A DNA stretch of 64,000 nt from positions 22,300 to 86,299 of the forward strand of contig NZ_CABVHY010000033.1 in the NCBI RefSeq assembly GCF_902497875.1, given 5' to 3'. Source of the DNA: Pseudomonas fluorescens. GTDB taxonomy: Bacteria > Pseudomonadota > Gammaproteobacteria > Pseudomonadales > Pseudomonadaceae. Below, piece after piece: positions 1 through 8,237 of this stretch; position 1 is the stretch's first letter; every line of letters starts with the position of its first letter. The notes under the pieces are model-generated. The model was not told the DNA's origin. It saw only the letters and a list, made by a program, of their open reading frames with translations, and did not search any database. A program made the translations under genes and the position numbers.

Positions 1-1
1 C

Positions 2-76
2 ACCGATCTGATGGATAGCGTCTTGCACCGCCCTTCCCCCCATCGTGTCTTCTTTGCAGGTAGCCTGACGCAATGA
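2..76 (+). CDS. C-terminal end of an upstream gene (partial)
   Basis: Frame 2 is open from the window edge to a TGA at 74-76 and ends ...VFFAGSLTQ. Its stop overlaps the mshG start (ATGA at 73-76), the same translational coupling used throughout the downstream operon, so it is probably the preceding msh gene. In Vibrio and Shewanella MSHA loci that would be the mshE ATPase. The 24 visible residues carry no diagnostic motif, so the identity is a guess from gene order. Confidence 0.5.
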   Translation, partial: TDLMDSVLHRPSPHRVFFAGSLTQ

Positions 77-1305
77 CTCTGTATCGATTTACCGGCCGCG
101 ATGCCAAGGGCGGCAAGGTCAGTGGCAGCCGCGATAGCGGTTCCGCCGACTCGCTGGCCAGCGAGTTGCTGGCCCAGCAGATTACCCCGCTGACGATCGA
201 AGCGGCGGCCGGCCAAACCGCCAACGGGCTTGCAGTGCTGGCCGAACGTCTGCGCAGTAAAAAAGTCGATCTGCTGGTGCTGATCATGTTCTGTCGGCAA
301 ATGCACAGCCTGAGCAAAGCCGGCGTGCCGATCATCCGCGCCATGGGCGGCTTGGCCGAATCCCAGCGCAATCGCTACTTTCGCGAAGTATTGCTGGAGG
401 TGCGCAGCGACCTTGAGGGTGGCATGAGCATGGCCGTGTCCCTGAATGCCCACCCTTCGGTATTTGGCACCCTGTTCATCAGCATGATCAGCGTCGGCGA
501 AAACACCGGGCAACTGGACCTGGCTTTTCGCCAGCTGGCGATTTACCTGGAGCTGGAACGCGAGACACGCAAGCGCATCAAGCAGGCTACCCGTTATCCG
601 ATGTTTGTGCTGATTGCCATGGGCGTCGGCCTGACCGTTATCAACTTGCTGGTAATCCCCGCGTTCGCCAAGGTGTTTGCGCAATTTCATGCGCAATTGC
701 CCTGGGCCACCCGTTTATTGATCGGCACCTCACAGTTCTTTCAGGACTACTGGTGGCTGCTGGGGTTGTTGGTGGCGGGAGGCATCTATGGGTTCACGTC
801 GTGGACCCGGACCGACGCAGGGGCGATGCAATGGGACCGGATCAAGCTGCGTCTGCCGATTGTCGGCGGCCTGTTTGAACGCATCGCCCTGGGCCGCTTT
901 ACCCGCACGTTCGCGATGATGTACCGCGCGGGGGTGCCGCTGCTGCAGACCTTGACGATCAATAGCGCAAGCGTCGGCAACCGCTATATCGGCCGGGCGA
1001 TCCTCAGCATGCGCGAGGGCGTGGAGCGCGGCGAAGCACTGACTCGCACGGCGACTGCCAGCGGCCTGTTCACCCCGCTGGTGCTGCAGATGATGGCGGT
1101 CGGCGAGGAAACGGGCGCCCTGGACGACCTGTTTATCGAGGTGGCGGATTTCTATGAGCAGGAAGTGGATTACGACCTCAAGCAACTGGCCGATGCCATC
1201 GAACCGATCCTGATCGTGAGCATGGGGGTGATGGTGCTGGTCCTGGCCCTGGGCGTGTTTCTGCCCATGTGGGATTTGTCCTCGGCGGCCAAGGGCCACG
1301 GATGA
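73..1305 (+). CDS. mshG: MshG, GspF/PilC-family inner-membrane platform protein
   Basis: 410-residue type II secretion/type IV pilus F protein, the usual family length. Two T2SSF repeats are visible. The first (about residues 70-190) contains FCRQMHSLSKAGVPI and the second (about 270-395) contains FTRTFAMMYRAGVPLLQTL; each is followed by SVGENTGQLD or AVGEETGALDD. Hydrophobic segments lie near residues 170-200, 220-240 and 375-400. In this family the protein forms the inner-membrane platform that couples the assembly ATPase to pilus growth. It opens the visible MSHA-type gene order and its stop overlaps the possible ATG at 1302. Confidence 0.9.
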   Translation: MTLYRFTGRDAKGGKVSGSRDSGSADSLASELLAQQITPLTIEAAAGQTANGLAVLAERLRSKKVDLLVLIMFCRQMHSLSKAGVPIIRAMGGLAESQRNRYFREVLLEVRSDLEGGMSMAVSLNAHPSVFGTLFISMISVGENTGQLDLAFRQLAIYLELERETRKRIKQATRYPMFVLIAMGVGLTVINLLVIPAFAKVFAQFHAQLPWATRLLIGTSQFFQDYWWLLGLLVAGGIYGFTSWTRTDAGAMQWDRIKLRLPIVGGLFERIALGRFTRTFAMMYRAGVPLLQTLTINSASVGNRYIGRAILSMREGVERGEALTRTATASGLFTPLVLQMMAVGEETGALDDLFIEVADFYEQEVDYDLKQLADAIEPILIVSMGVMVLVLALGVFLPMWDLSSAAKGHG

Positions 1306-1313
1306 GGCTCACG

Positions 1314-1844
1314 ATGAAAAAAAACCAGGGCTTTACCCTGATCGAACTGGTGGTGGTGATCCTGATACTCGGCATTCTCGCCGCCGTTGCGCTGCCGCGT
1401 TTTATCAACGTCAGCCAGGACGCCCATCGCGTCGAGGTCAAGGGGACCGGGGGGGCGTTGGCGTCAGCCATCTTGCTGGTGCGCGCTCAGTATGAAGTCA
1501 ACCGTCACGGTAGCAGCGGGAGTTGCGGTACCCCGCTCAACTGCCAGATCGATGTGCAGGGTTTTGGCAACAACAACGTCGACGTGAATGCCAATGGCTG
1601 GCCGGTGGCGACCGGGGCCACGGGCACGCCGGCGGCCACTACCGCCATGGGCGCAAGCACCTGCAACGAGGTCTTTCGCAGCGTTTTGCAAGCGTCGGCG
1701 CCTACGGTGGGGACCAGCGAAGGCACCGATTACCTCACCACAGCTTCCGGGACGGTCTGCACCTTTACCTATCAGCCAGACAACCAGAACAGCGCAATTA
1801 CCTACGACGCCAGCAACGGCGACGTATCCAATACCATTAACTGA
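1314..1844 (+). CDS. mshB: MshB-like type IV prepilin
   Basis: 176 residues. The leader MKKNQG is followed by FTLIELVVVILILGILAA, a textbook class III prepilin signal cleaved by PilD before Phe with the conserved Glu at +5. The rest is a small Gly/Thr/Asn-rich pseudopilin body with two Cys pairs. I chose ATG 1314, preceded by GGATGAGG, because it gives the normal 6-residue leader. ATG 1302, overlapping the mshG stop, would give a 10-residue leader and is also possible. The gene lies immediately after mshG and before a second prepilin, matching MSHA order G-(F)-B-A. The B versus A assignment rests on position only. Confidence 0.8.
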   Translation: MKKNQGFTLIELVVVILILGILAAVALPRFINVSQDAHRVEVKGTGGALASAILLVRAQYEVNRHGSSGSCGTPLNCQIDVQGFGNNNVDVNANGWPVATGATGTPAATTAMGASTCNEVFRSVLQASAPTVGTSEGTDYLTTASGTVCTFTYQPDNQNSAITYDASNGDVSNTIN

Positions 1845-1868
1845 ATTAACCCAAGAAGGATCTACACA

Positions 1869-2309
1869 GTGAAAAGTCAACAAAGTGGTTTCACCCTGAT
1901 CGAGCTGATCATTGTGATTGTTATTCTTGGCATCCTGGCGGCGTTTGCGCTTCCGCGGTTTGTTGATGTCAGCGGCAATGCCAGGGCCGCGACCATCAAT
2001 GCTGTAGCGGGATCCATGCGCTCAGCCTCGGCTATTGCGCATTCGGCGCTTCTGGTAGCGGGTACCGGTCCTAACGTTAGCGTTAAGCTTGAAGGCAAAG
2101 ATATCGCAATGAAGAACGGCTACCCAAGCCTGGCGGGTATATTGGATGCAGCGCAAATCTCCGGGGAAGGTTTAGACACGGCTACTACACCCGGCACAGT
2201 GACCGCCACCGGTGCCACGACACCAGCCTCTTGCAAGGTCGTCTACACGGAAGCGACAGCAACAGCCGCCCCTACTGTTGTCGTTACCGCTAGCAGCACC
2301 GACTGCTAA
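1869..2309 (+). CDS. mshA: MshA-like major prepilin
   Basis: 146-residue prepilin starting at GTG 1869, 8 nt after AAGGA. Leader MKSQQSG is followed by FTLIELIIVIVILGILAAFALPRF. The N-terminal helix is almost identical in pattern to the preceding prepilin, including ALPRF(V/I)(D/N)VS, suggesting duplication. The C-terminal half is Thr/Ala-rich and has a Cys pair (SCKVV ... STDC), as in a disulfide-bounded D-region of type IV pilins. By position and size it is the likely main subunit of the pilus. The stop TAA shares one base with the mshC start (TAATG at 2307-2311). Confidence 0.8.
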   Translation: MKSQQSGFTLIELIIVIVILGILAAFALPRFVDVSGNARAATINAVAGSMRSASAIAHSALLVAGTGPNVSVKLEGKDIAMKNGYPSLAGILDAAQISGEGLDTATTPGTVTATGATTPASCKVVYTEATATAAPTVVVTASSTDC

Positions 2310-2761
2310 TGCCTTACAACCGTGGCTTTACCCTGGTCGAGTTGATTCTGGTGATGGTTATCATCGGCATCCTCGCGGCCGTGGTCGGGCCACGGTTCTT
2401 TGATCGACGGGTGTTCGATGAACGCCTGTTCTTCGAAGAAACCCTGGCGGCCGTGCGCTACGGGCAGAAAGTTGCCCTGGCCAGCGGTTGCCTGACCCAG
2501 GTCAGCCTCGATGCCGGCGGTTACCGCCTGCGCCAGGCGGCCAACTGTACCAGCGGCGCCTACAGCGCCGAGGTCCGCAGCCCGGATGGCGAAACAACCT
2601 TTGCCGCTGCAGCGCCCACTGATGTGACGCTGACAACGGTCAATTTTCCCGTGGTATTCGACTCGCTGGGCCGTCCGTCCAGCGCGGCGAGTGCCACTAT
2701 CGGAACCGTCAACAACGGTTTCACCTTCAACGTCACGGCCGAAACAGGTCTGGTGCAGTGA
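2309..2761 (+). CDS. mshC: MshC-like minor prepilin
   Basis: 150 residues. The prepilin motif MPYNRGFTLVELILVMVIIG is at the extreme N-terminus, followed by a GspH-like minor pseudopilin body (RVFDERLFFEETLAAVRYGQKVALASG). One Cys pair is visible. Minor pseudopilins of this sort sit at the pilus tip or prime assembly; MshC is the third prepilin gene in MSHA operons, which matches here. The start overlaps the upstream stop by 1 nt and its own stop overlaps the GTG of the next gene (GTGA at 2758-2761). Confidence 0.78.
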   Translation: MPYNRGFTLVELILVMVIIGILAAVVGPRFFDRRVFDERLFFEETLAAVRYGQKVALASGCLTQVSLDAGGYRLRQAANCTSGAYSAEVRSPDGETTFAAAAPTDVTLTTVNFPVVFDSLGRPSSAASATIGTVNNGFTFNVTAETGLVQ

Positions 2762-3216
2762 AGCGCCAACGGGGCATGACCCTGATCGAACTGGTGATCA
2801 CCATCGTGATCATCGGTATCGCGGCGGCGGCCTTGTTCGGTGCCATGGCCGCTATCAGCAGCCGCTCGGCCGACCCGCTGCTGCGCCAGCAGAGCCTGGA
2901 CATTGCCGAGGCCTACCTCGAGGAAATCCTGCTCAAGGATTTCGCCGACCCAAGCGGTGTCGCCTGCCCTCCCGCCCCGGCCAGCCGCAGTCAATATCAG
3001 CTGGTCTGCAACTACGCCGGGCTGAATGACAACGGAGTCCGGCAATCAGATACCACGCCGATCGTCGCCCTCGCCGGCTACCGGGTGAATGTCACGGTCA
3101 ATCCGCAAGCCTGGGCAGGCCTGCCGGCGGCTGACGTTCTGTATGTGGAAGTCACGGTGACCGACCCGGCCAATCAGGCATTGGTGCTCGGCGCCTATCG
3201 GACGCGTTATCGATGA
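2758..3216 (+). CDS. mshD: MshD-like minor prepilin
   Basis: 152 residues from a GTG start that overlaps the mshC stop. N-terminus MKRQRGMTLIELVITIVIIG is a prepilin signal with Met rather than Phe at the cleavage +1 position, as in many minor pseudopilins of the GspI/MshD type. The body has DIAEAYLEEILLKDFADPSG and a Cys pair, typical of the MshD family. It is translationally coupled on both sides: its stop overlaps the mshO ATG by 4 nt. Confidence 0.78.
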   Translation: MKRQRGMTLIELVITIVIIGIAAAALFGAMAAISSRSADPLLRQQSLDIAEAYLEEILLKDFADPSGVACPPAPASRSQYQLVCNYAGLNDNGVRQSDTTPIVALAGYRVNVTVNPQAWAGLPAADVLYVEVTVTDPANQALVLGAYRTRYR

Positions 3217-4109
3217 GCAGCTCAGCACACACCCGCGGTTTCACCCTGGTCGAACTGGTCCTGGTGATCGCCCTGGCCGGCGTTGTCCTGGTACTGATTG
3301 GCAGTGTGCTGTCGAGTCCGTTGCAGGGTTTCGTCGATCAGAGCCGACGCGGCGCGCTGGTGGATCAAGCGGCCAGCGCACTCGACCGGATGATCCGCGA
3401 TGTGCGCATGGCCGTGCCCAATTCGATTCGGGTATCGGCCGATGGCCAGGCGGTGGAGCTGCTGCTGATTCACAGTGCCGCGCGCTACCGCTCGAACCGG
3501 CAGGACAGCGAAGGCCTGCGGTTTTCCACGGAGGCGGCCGGCACCTGCGCCAGCACCACCGTGGGCGGTCGCTGCGATGGCGTGCAGGTGTTGGACGCGG
3601 CGTTCGATCCCGCAGGCGCGCGCTGGATGGTGCTGTACAACATCGGCGCCGAGTCGGGGGGTGTTCCGGTCGCCGGGAGCAATCTCTGGGCACCCGCTAA
3701 CCCGGGCGTGATGACCCCCACCGGCAGCACCTTCAGCCTGATCCCGGGAGCCCCGGCAGGGGAAAGCCTGATCGCGGTGGGCAACCTGCCCGTCGGCGGT
3801 TTTCGCTTCGCCTACGAGTCGCCGCAGCATCGATTGTATCTGGCCAGGTCGGTGGTGGGCTTTCGCTGCCAAAATGGCCAATTGCTGCGCTACAGCTATG
3901 ACCGACTGCTGCCTGCGCTACCCGCTGCCCCACCCGCCGACTCCAGTCCCGTGCCTATGGCACGCAATGTCGACTGTGGGCAAACCCAGTTCACCTACCA
4001 AGCCGGCAGCACCCAGCGCAGCGGCTTACTGTCCCTGGTGTTGCGGATCACCCTCGAAGGCGAAAGCTTCCAACTCTTGCAACAGGTCCATGTCGACAAT
4101 GCGCCCTGA
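3213..4109 (+). CDS. mshO: MshO-like minor prepilin (GspJ type)
   Basis: 298 residues, the largest of the prepilins here. The leader MSSSAHTRG is followed by FTLVELVLVIALAGVVLVLIG. The region DQAASALDRMIRDVRMAVPNSIR is characteristic of GspJ/MshO-type minor pseudopilins. Several Cys residues occur in the C-terminal half. The start overlaps the mshD stop (ATGA) and the stop overlaps the mshP start by 11 nt. In related systems MshO-like proteins act in the tip complex that initiates the pilus; that role is inferred. Confidence 0.78.
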   Translation: MSSSAHTRGFTLVELVLVIALAGVVLVLIGSVLSSPLQGFVDQSRRGALVDQAASALDRMIRDVRMAVPNSIRVSADGQAVELLLIHSAARYRSNRQDSEGLRFSTEAAGTCASTTVGGRCDGVQVLDAAFDPAGARWMVLYNIGAESGGVPVAGSNLWAPANPGVMTPTGSTFSLIPGAPAGESLIAVGNLPVGGFRFAYESPQHRLYLARSVVGFRCQNGQLLRYSYDRLLPALPAAPPADSSPVPMARNVDCGQTQFTYQAGSTQRSGLLSLVLRITLEGESFQLLQQVHVDNAP

Positions 4110-4527
4110 TCTCCGCTGGCCTCGTCGCACCCAGGGTTTTGGCCTGGTGGCGGCCATGTTTTTGCTCATCGTGGTGACCCTGGTGGTGATCGCCATGGCG
4201 CGTCTGTCCACTCTGCAACACGGGAGCAACAGTCTGGCCATCCAGCAAGCACGGGCCTATCAGGCTGCGCGGGCCGGCCTGGAGTGGGGAATAATCCAGG
4301 TGATGAACACCGGCCATTGCGTGGCGGGAACCCCCGACCTGAGCGGCAATAATCTTGCCGATTTCAATCTCGGCGTGGCCTGCAACGGCACTAGCTACCT
4401 GGATAACAACGGCTCCACCGTACAGATCTTCCGCTTCACCTCCACCGCGCAGAACGGTACGCCAGGCAGCCGCTCCGATTACGCCTATCGACAACTTGCC
4501 GCAACCATAGAACAAGGCACTCCATGA
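4099..4527 (+). CDS. mshP: MshP-like pilus biogenesis protein
   Basis: 142 residues. ATG 4099 is chosen, inside the end of mshO; the longer open frame upstream is only the shadow of mshO. N-terminus RRTQGFGLVAAMFLLIVVTLVVIAMARL resembles a PilX/MshP-type minor pilin, with the G-F junction present but Gly-Leu in place of the usual Thr-Leu-x-Glu, so the +5 Glu is missing. This is normal for PilX/GspK-like members. The sequence QQARAYQAARAGLEWGI is typical of that family. The stop overlaps the start of mshQ (ATGA at 4524-4527). Confidence 0.72.
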   Translation: MRPDLRWPRRTQGFGLVAAMFLLIVVTLVVIAMARLSTLQHGSNSLAIQQARAYQAARAGLEWGIIQVMNTGHCVAGTPDLSGNNLADFNLGVACNGTSYLDNNGSTVQIFRFTSTAQNGTPGSRSDYAYRQLAATIEQGTP

Positions 4528-7500
4528 GCAGACAAGCATTCATCCGCAGGGGCTTGTGCGTTGTGCTTCTGGCGGGCCTGGCGCTGACCAGCCTGGCTCA
4601 CGCCGCCACCACTTATACCTTCAGCCTGACGGGTACAAATGCGCCATGCTCAGGCGCCTGGACCCGCAGCGGCAATACGTTCACCTGCAGCGGTCAGATG
4701 AACCTCAATGGCGGGGACGCATTGGCGACCGGCACCTTGATCGTCGGCAACATTACCGTGGTGGCGAATCAGGGTTTTTCACTGAACTCCAACACCATCG
4801 GCACCAGCAGTAACACGGTGACGTTGGTCTCCGCTGCCGGGGCGATTAACGTCCAGGGTTCCGGGAGTACGTTCAGTGCTTCGGTGAGTTCCACCGATGG
4901 CGCCATCAGCATGAACAACGCCACGGTGACAGGCTCCGTCCAGACCGCCCGCGGCGCCATGACCCTGATCAGCAGCACTATTGCCGGCGATGCTCTGGCC
5001 GGCGGCGCGATTACGGCCACGCGAAGCTCGGTCGGCGCCAACCTGATCAGCAGTACCGGAGCCATTACGCTGACCGATGTCAAGGTCGGTGGTTTTGTCG
5101 AGGCCCTGGGGGCGGTCACTCTTCAATCCGACAGCGAGGTGAGCGGAGCGCTGACCAGCCGCGCAGGCGCGCTCACCTTGACCCGCTCCAGCGTCGGTGG
5201 CGATGCCCAGGCCTACGGTGCCATTACGGGGACTGACACCCAGGTCAACGGCAACCTGATCAGTAGCACGGGGGCGATTACCCTGGATAGAGGTAGCGTG
5301 GGCAATGACGTTCGCGCCGAAGGCGCCATCACCGCAACGGCCACGCCGGTGACCGGCAACCTGACCAGCAACGCAGGCGCTATAACACTCACCCGTGGCA
5401 GTGTCGGCGGTAATATCCTGGCCGCCGGCGTGATTACGGCGACCGATGCGCCGGTGACCGGCAACCTCACCAGCAGCACCGCCGCTATCACCCTGGTGCG
5501 CGGCAGCGTCTCGGGCGATGTCAATGCGGCTGCCGCCGTCACCACTACCGACACTTGCGTCGGCGGCAATGTACGGGCCGGTGGCGCTATCACCCTCACC
5601 CGCACCAGTGTCGGCGGCAATGTCCAGGCCGGTGGCGCCATCACCTCCACCCACAGTTGTATCGAAGGCACCATCAAGGCCGGCGGCGCCACCACCATCA
5701 CCGGCAGTTGCTCATCCGGTCAGAACCATTCCAGTTGCAAGGCTACGCCGCCGACCAAGGCCCTTGATCACTTCGCGTTCAGCTATGGGGCCGCAGCGCT
5801 GACCTGCAATCCGCAGCCGATCACCATCAGTGCCTGCAGCAGTGCCGACTGCAGCCTTTACGCCGATCCCGTCAGTATTACCCTTAGCCCCACCAGCGGC
5901 TGGACAGCCATACCGCCGGCAGTCATGAGCGGCAACACCCTGACCTTCAGCGGTGGCAGTGCCCAGGCAACATTGCGCAGCGGCTCAGCGGGGAATGTAA
6001 GCCTGGCTGTCCTCTCGTCGGTCCCTGCCAGCACCAGGCCGGTCGTCTGCTCGACCAGCGGTTGTACGATCGGCTACGCCGAAAGCGGTTTTATTTTCGA
6101 TGTGCCAACCCTGATCGCGGCCCGACCACAGAGCAACATTGCCTTGCGCGCCGTGAAAAAAAGCGATGCCTCGCAGGCCTGTGTGCCCAGTTTCTCCAGT
6201 GTCACCCGCAAACTGAGTTTTACCTCGGCCTACCTTGATCCCGGTACCGGCAGCCAACCGGTGCTGGTCAATGGCACCTCGGTAACGGGCAGCCCGCGCG
6301 AGTTGGATCTCGCCTTCGACAGCACCGGCAGCGCGCGCCTTACCGTCCGTTACGACGATGCCGGGCAGATGATGCTCACGGCCAGCTACCAGGGCAGCGC
6401 CGCCAACAACGATGCCGGACTCACCATGAGCGGGAACGATGTGTTCGTCGCCAAACCCTACGGCCTGTGCCTGCAGACCGATTCCACGTGCAGCGTTGCC
6501 GGTGTCAGTAGCGATTGCAAGGTGTTCCCCAATGTGCGCGCGGGCGACGCATTTCCCCTGCGCATCCAGGCGGTCGGCTGGCTGGCAGACGGCGAGCCAC
6601 TGACAGCGGCGGCGTTGTGCAGCAACCATATCGTCACGGGCAATTTCCGGATGGCCGACATTCCCCTGGTCAGCGCAGTGGTCGCGCCCGTGGGCGGCGA
6701 CAATGGAACAGCCTCGCCGTCTGCATACCGTCATGAGTCAGGTAGCCAGACGACGACCCTCACCTCGATTTCCGAGGTCGGTGTATTTCGACTGAGCGCA
6801 ACGCCATTGGCCAATGCCTATTTCGGTGAAACCGTCAGTGGCGGTCAGAGCGGCCTGGTCGGACGCTTGATTCCCGCTTATCTGGGCGTCCAGGCAAGTG
6901 CCAGTCTGACGCCCAGCTGTAATTCGTCCTTCAGTTATCAGGGTCAGCCCATGGCCTTTGCCGCCGGACAAGAGCCTGACTTGAAGGTCACCGGTTTCAA
7001 TCGCGCCGCCAGCATCACGCGTAACTATGATCGCGGTGCATTCTGGCGGTTGGCGACGCCGGTGCCGAATGCCTACACCTCTAATACCGGCAAGCTCAGC
7101 CTGGATGCCAGCGGGCGCCTGACCAGCAGTGGCGGAGCCAGTCTGACGCGAGGTGGTGTCGACGATGGCGACGGCACCCAGAGCTACCGCTGGCGCAACG
7201 AAACCCTGCGGTACACCCCGGCCATCCTGCCATTGGCCGATGACCGGCCATTTATTGCGGCCATTGTCGGGGGCTTCAGCGCTGCATCATTGACCGACAG
7301 CGATGGTGCCTGTTTTGGCGGTGGCAATGGGTGTTCGGCGTATCACTATGACTTCGCCAACAGCCCGGGTAGCGAAGTCCGTCTCGGTCGCTTGCGTCTG
7401 GGTAACGCCCATGGCTCGGAATATCAGAATCTGGACCTGCCCTTGAGCATCGAGACCTGGCAAAACGTTGCCGGTGGCAGCTTTCGGGTTGAAGGCCTGG

Positions 7501-7802
7501 ATACCTGCACCACCGCCACCGTTTTGCAGGCGCCGGGGCTAAGCTCCTACACGGGACAGCTCGGCCAGAAAGATTATGGCAATGACAAGATCACGTTAAT
7601 CGCGCCGAGCGCCGGCCTGGGCCTGTTGCGCCTGCAGGCTCCCGGCATCAATGGATCAGTCCTCGGTCAGTTAGCGGCAATGCCGTCCTGGCTTTTCTAT
7701 GACTGGAATGGCAAGGGCCGCGAGGCGGCAACGGGGCTGGCCAGATTCGGCATCTATCGAGGTTCGCCGTCGATGATATTTCACCGGGAGGTTTATCGCT
7801 AA
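4524..7802 (+). CDS. mshQ: MshQ-like giant surface protein (DUF6701-type C-terminus)
   Basis: 1092 residues. A signal peptide (residues 1-27, ending LTSLAHA) is followed by a Cys-containing N-terminal segment. Residues about 105-400 form a low-complexity repeat region in which units of roughly 20 residues alternate the motifs GAITLT and S-V-GGN. The remaining ~690 residues are a Cys-containing secreted region with the composition of the DUF6701/MshQ family (DHFAFSYG, GNDVFVAKPYG, YRWRNETLRY). The protein ends MIFHREVYR, matching the usual MshQ terminus. MshQ proteins are the last gene of MSHA loci and are thought to be exported, perhaps as a tip or adhesin component; the exact role is not established. 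The gene overlaps the end of mshP and is followed by REPs. Confidence 0.8.
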   Translation: MSRQAFIRRGLCVVLLAGLALTSLAHAATTYTFSLTGTNAPCSGAWTRSGNTFTCSGQMNLNGGDALATGTLIVGNITVVANQGFSLNSNTIGTSSNTVTLVSAAGAINVQGSGSTFSASVSSTDGAISMNNATVTGSVQTARGAMTLISSTIAGDALAGGAITATRSSVGANLISSTGAITLTDVKVGGFVEALGAVTLQSDSEVSGALTSRAGALTLTRSSVGGDAQAYGAITGTDTQVNGNLISSTGAITLDRGSVGNDVRAEGAITATATPVTGNLTSNAGAITLTRGSVGGNILAAGVITATDAPVTGNLTSSTAAITLVRGSVSGDVNAAAAVTTTDTCVGGNVRAGGAITLTRTSVGGNVQAGGAITSTHSCIEGTIKAGGATTITGSCSSGQNHSSCKATPPTKALDHFAFSYGAAALTCNPQPITISACSSADCSLYADPVSITLSPTSGWTAIPPAVMSGNTLTFSGGSAQATLRSGSAGNVSLAVLSSVPASTRPVVCSTSGCTIGYAESGFIFDVPTLIAARPQSNIALRAVKKSDASQACVPSFSSVTRKLSFTSAYLDPGTGSQPVLVNGTSVTGSPRELDLAFDSTGSARLTVRYDDAGQMMLTASYQGSAANNDAGLTMSGNDVFVAKPYGLCLQTDSTCSVAGVSSDCKVFPNVRAGDAFPLRIQAVGWLADGEPLTAAALCSNHIVTGNFRMADIPLVSAVVAPVGGDNGTASPSAYRHESGSQTTTLTSISEVGVFRLSATPLANAYFGETVSGGQSGLVGRLIPAYLGVQASASLTPSCNSSFSYQGQPMAFAAGQEPDLKVTGFNRAASITRNYDRGAFWRLATPVPNAYTSNTGKLSLDASGRLTSSGGASLTRGGVDDGDGTQSYRWRNETLRYTPAILPLADDRPFIAAIVGGFSAASLTDSDGACFGGGNGCSAYHYDFANSPGSEVRLGRLRLGNAHGSEYQNLDLPLSIETWQNVAGGSFRVEGLDTCTTATVLQAPGLSSYTGQLGQKDYGNDKITLIAPSAGLGLLRLQAPGINGSVLGQLAAMPSWLFYDWNGKGREAATGLARFGIYRGSPSMIFHREVYR
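4830..5720 (+). repeat. In-frame ~60-bp repeats inside mshQ
   Basis: About fifteen degenerate units, each roughly 57-60 bp, encode GAIT(L/A)T followed by x-S-V-x-G-N/D. The period and the alternation of small and hydrophobic residues fit a right-handed beta-solenoid of the bactofilin/polymer-forming type. The copies are diverged at DNA level, so this is a protein repeat, not a recent tandem duplication. Confidence 0.75.
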
Positions 7803-7839
7803 GCGCCGGGTTTCGATCGTCGAAACTTGGGCTAAGCTC

Positions 7840-8158
7840 GTAGGAGCTGCCGCGGGCTGCGATCTTTTCGGGCTTGGCGCTGGTCTGCGGGAAGATCAAA
7901 AGATCGCAGGCTACGCCAGCTCCTACAGGTATTGCGTACATCCGGGTAGGAGCTGCCGCAGGCTGCGATCTTTTTAGGCTTGGCGCTGGTCTGCGGGAAA
8001 TCAAAAGATCGCAGGCTTCGCCAGCTCCTACAGGTAGTGCGTACATCCGGGTAGGAGCTGCCGCAGGCTGCGATCTTTTCGGGCTTGGCGCTGTCTGCGC
8101 AACGATCAAGAGATCGCAGGCTACGCCAGCTCCTGCAGGTATTGCATACATCCGACAA
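7840..8158. repeat. Three tandem REP units (family A) downstream of mshQ
   Basis: Three successive copies start at 7840, 7946 and 8051 (period 105-106 bp). Each opens with GTAGGAGCTGCC, continues to GCTGCGATCTTTT, then after a variable spacer carries the inverted arm ending CCAGCTCCTAC and the tail GTATTGCGTACATCCG. The whole 435-nt gap between mshQ and the ligase gene is otherwise without a gene. A small hairpin GTTTCGA-TCG-TCGAAAC lies at 7810-7826 just after the mshQ stop, without a T-run. Confidence 0.9.
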
Positions 8159-8237
8159 TGAGCGGCTGTAGGCGTACAGGTTCGGCGTAGATCCGACAAT
8201 TCAGACTGGCCCAAACATTTCACGCAGGATTGACGTG

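Noticed and set aside
7648..8223. 191-codon minus-strand frame with a repeated peptide
   Set aside because: The repeat peptide is only the translation of the tandem REP units (the same phrase recurs three times); no start signal and no domain.
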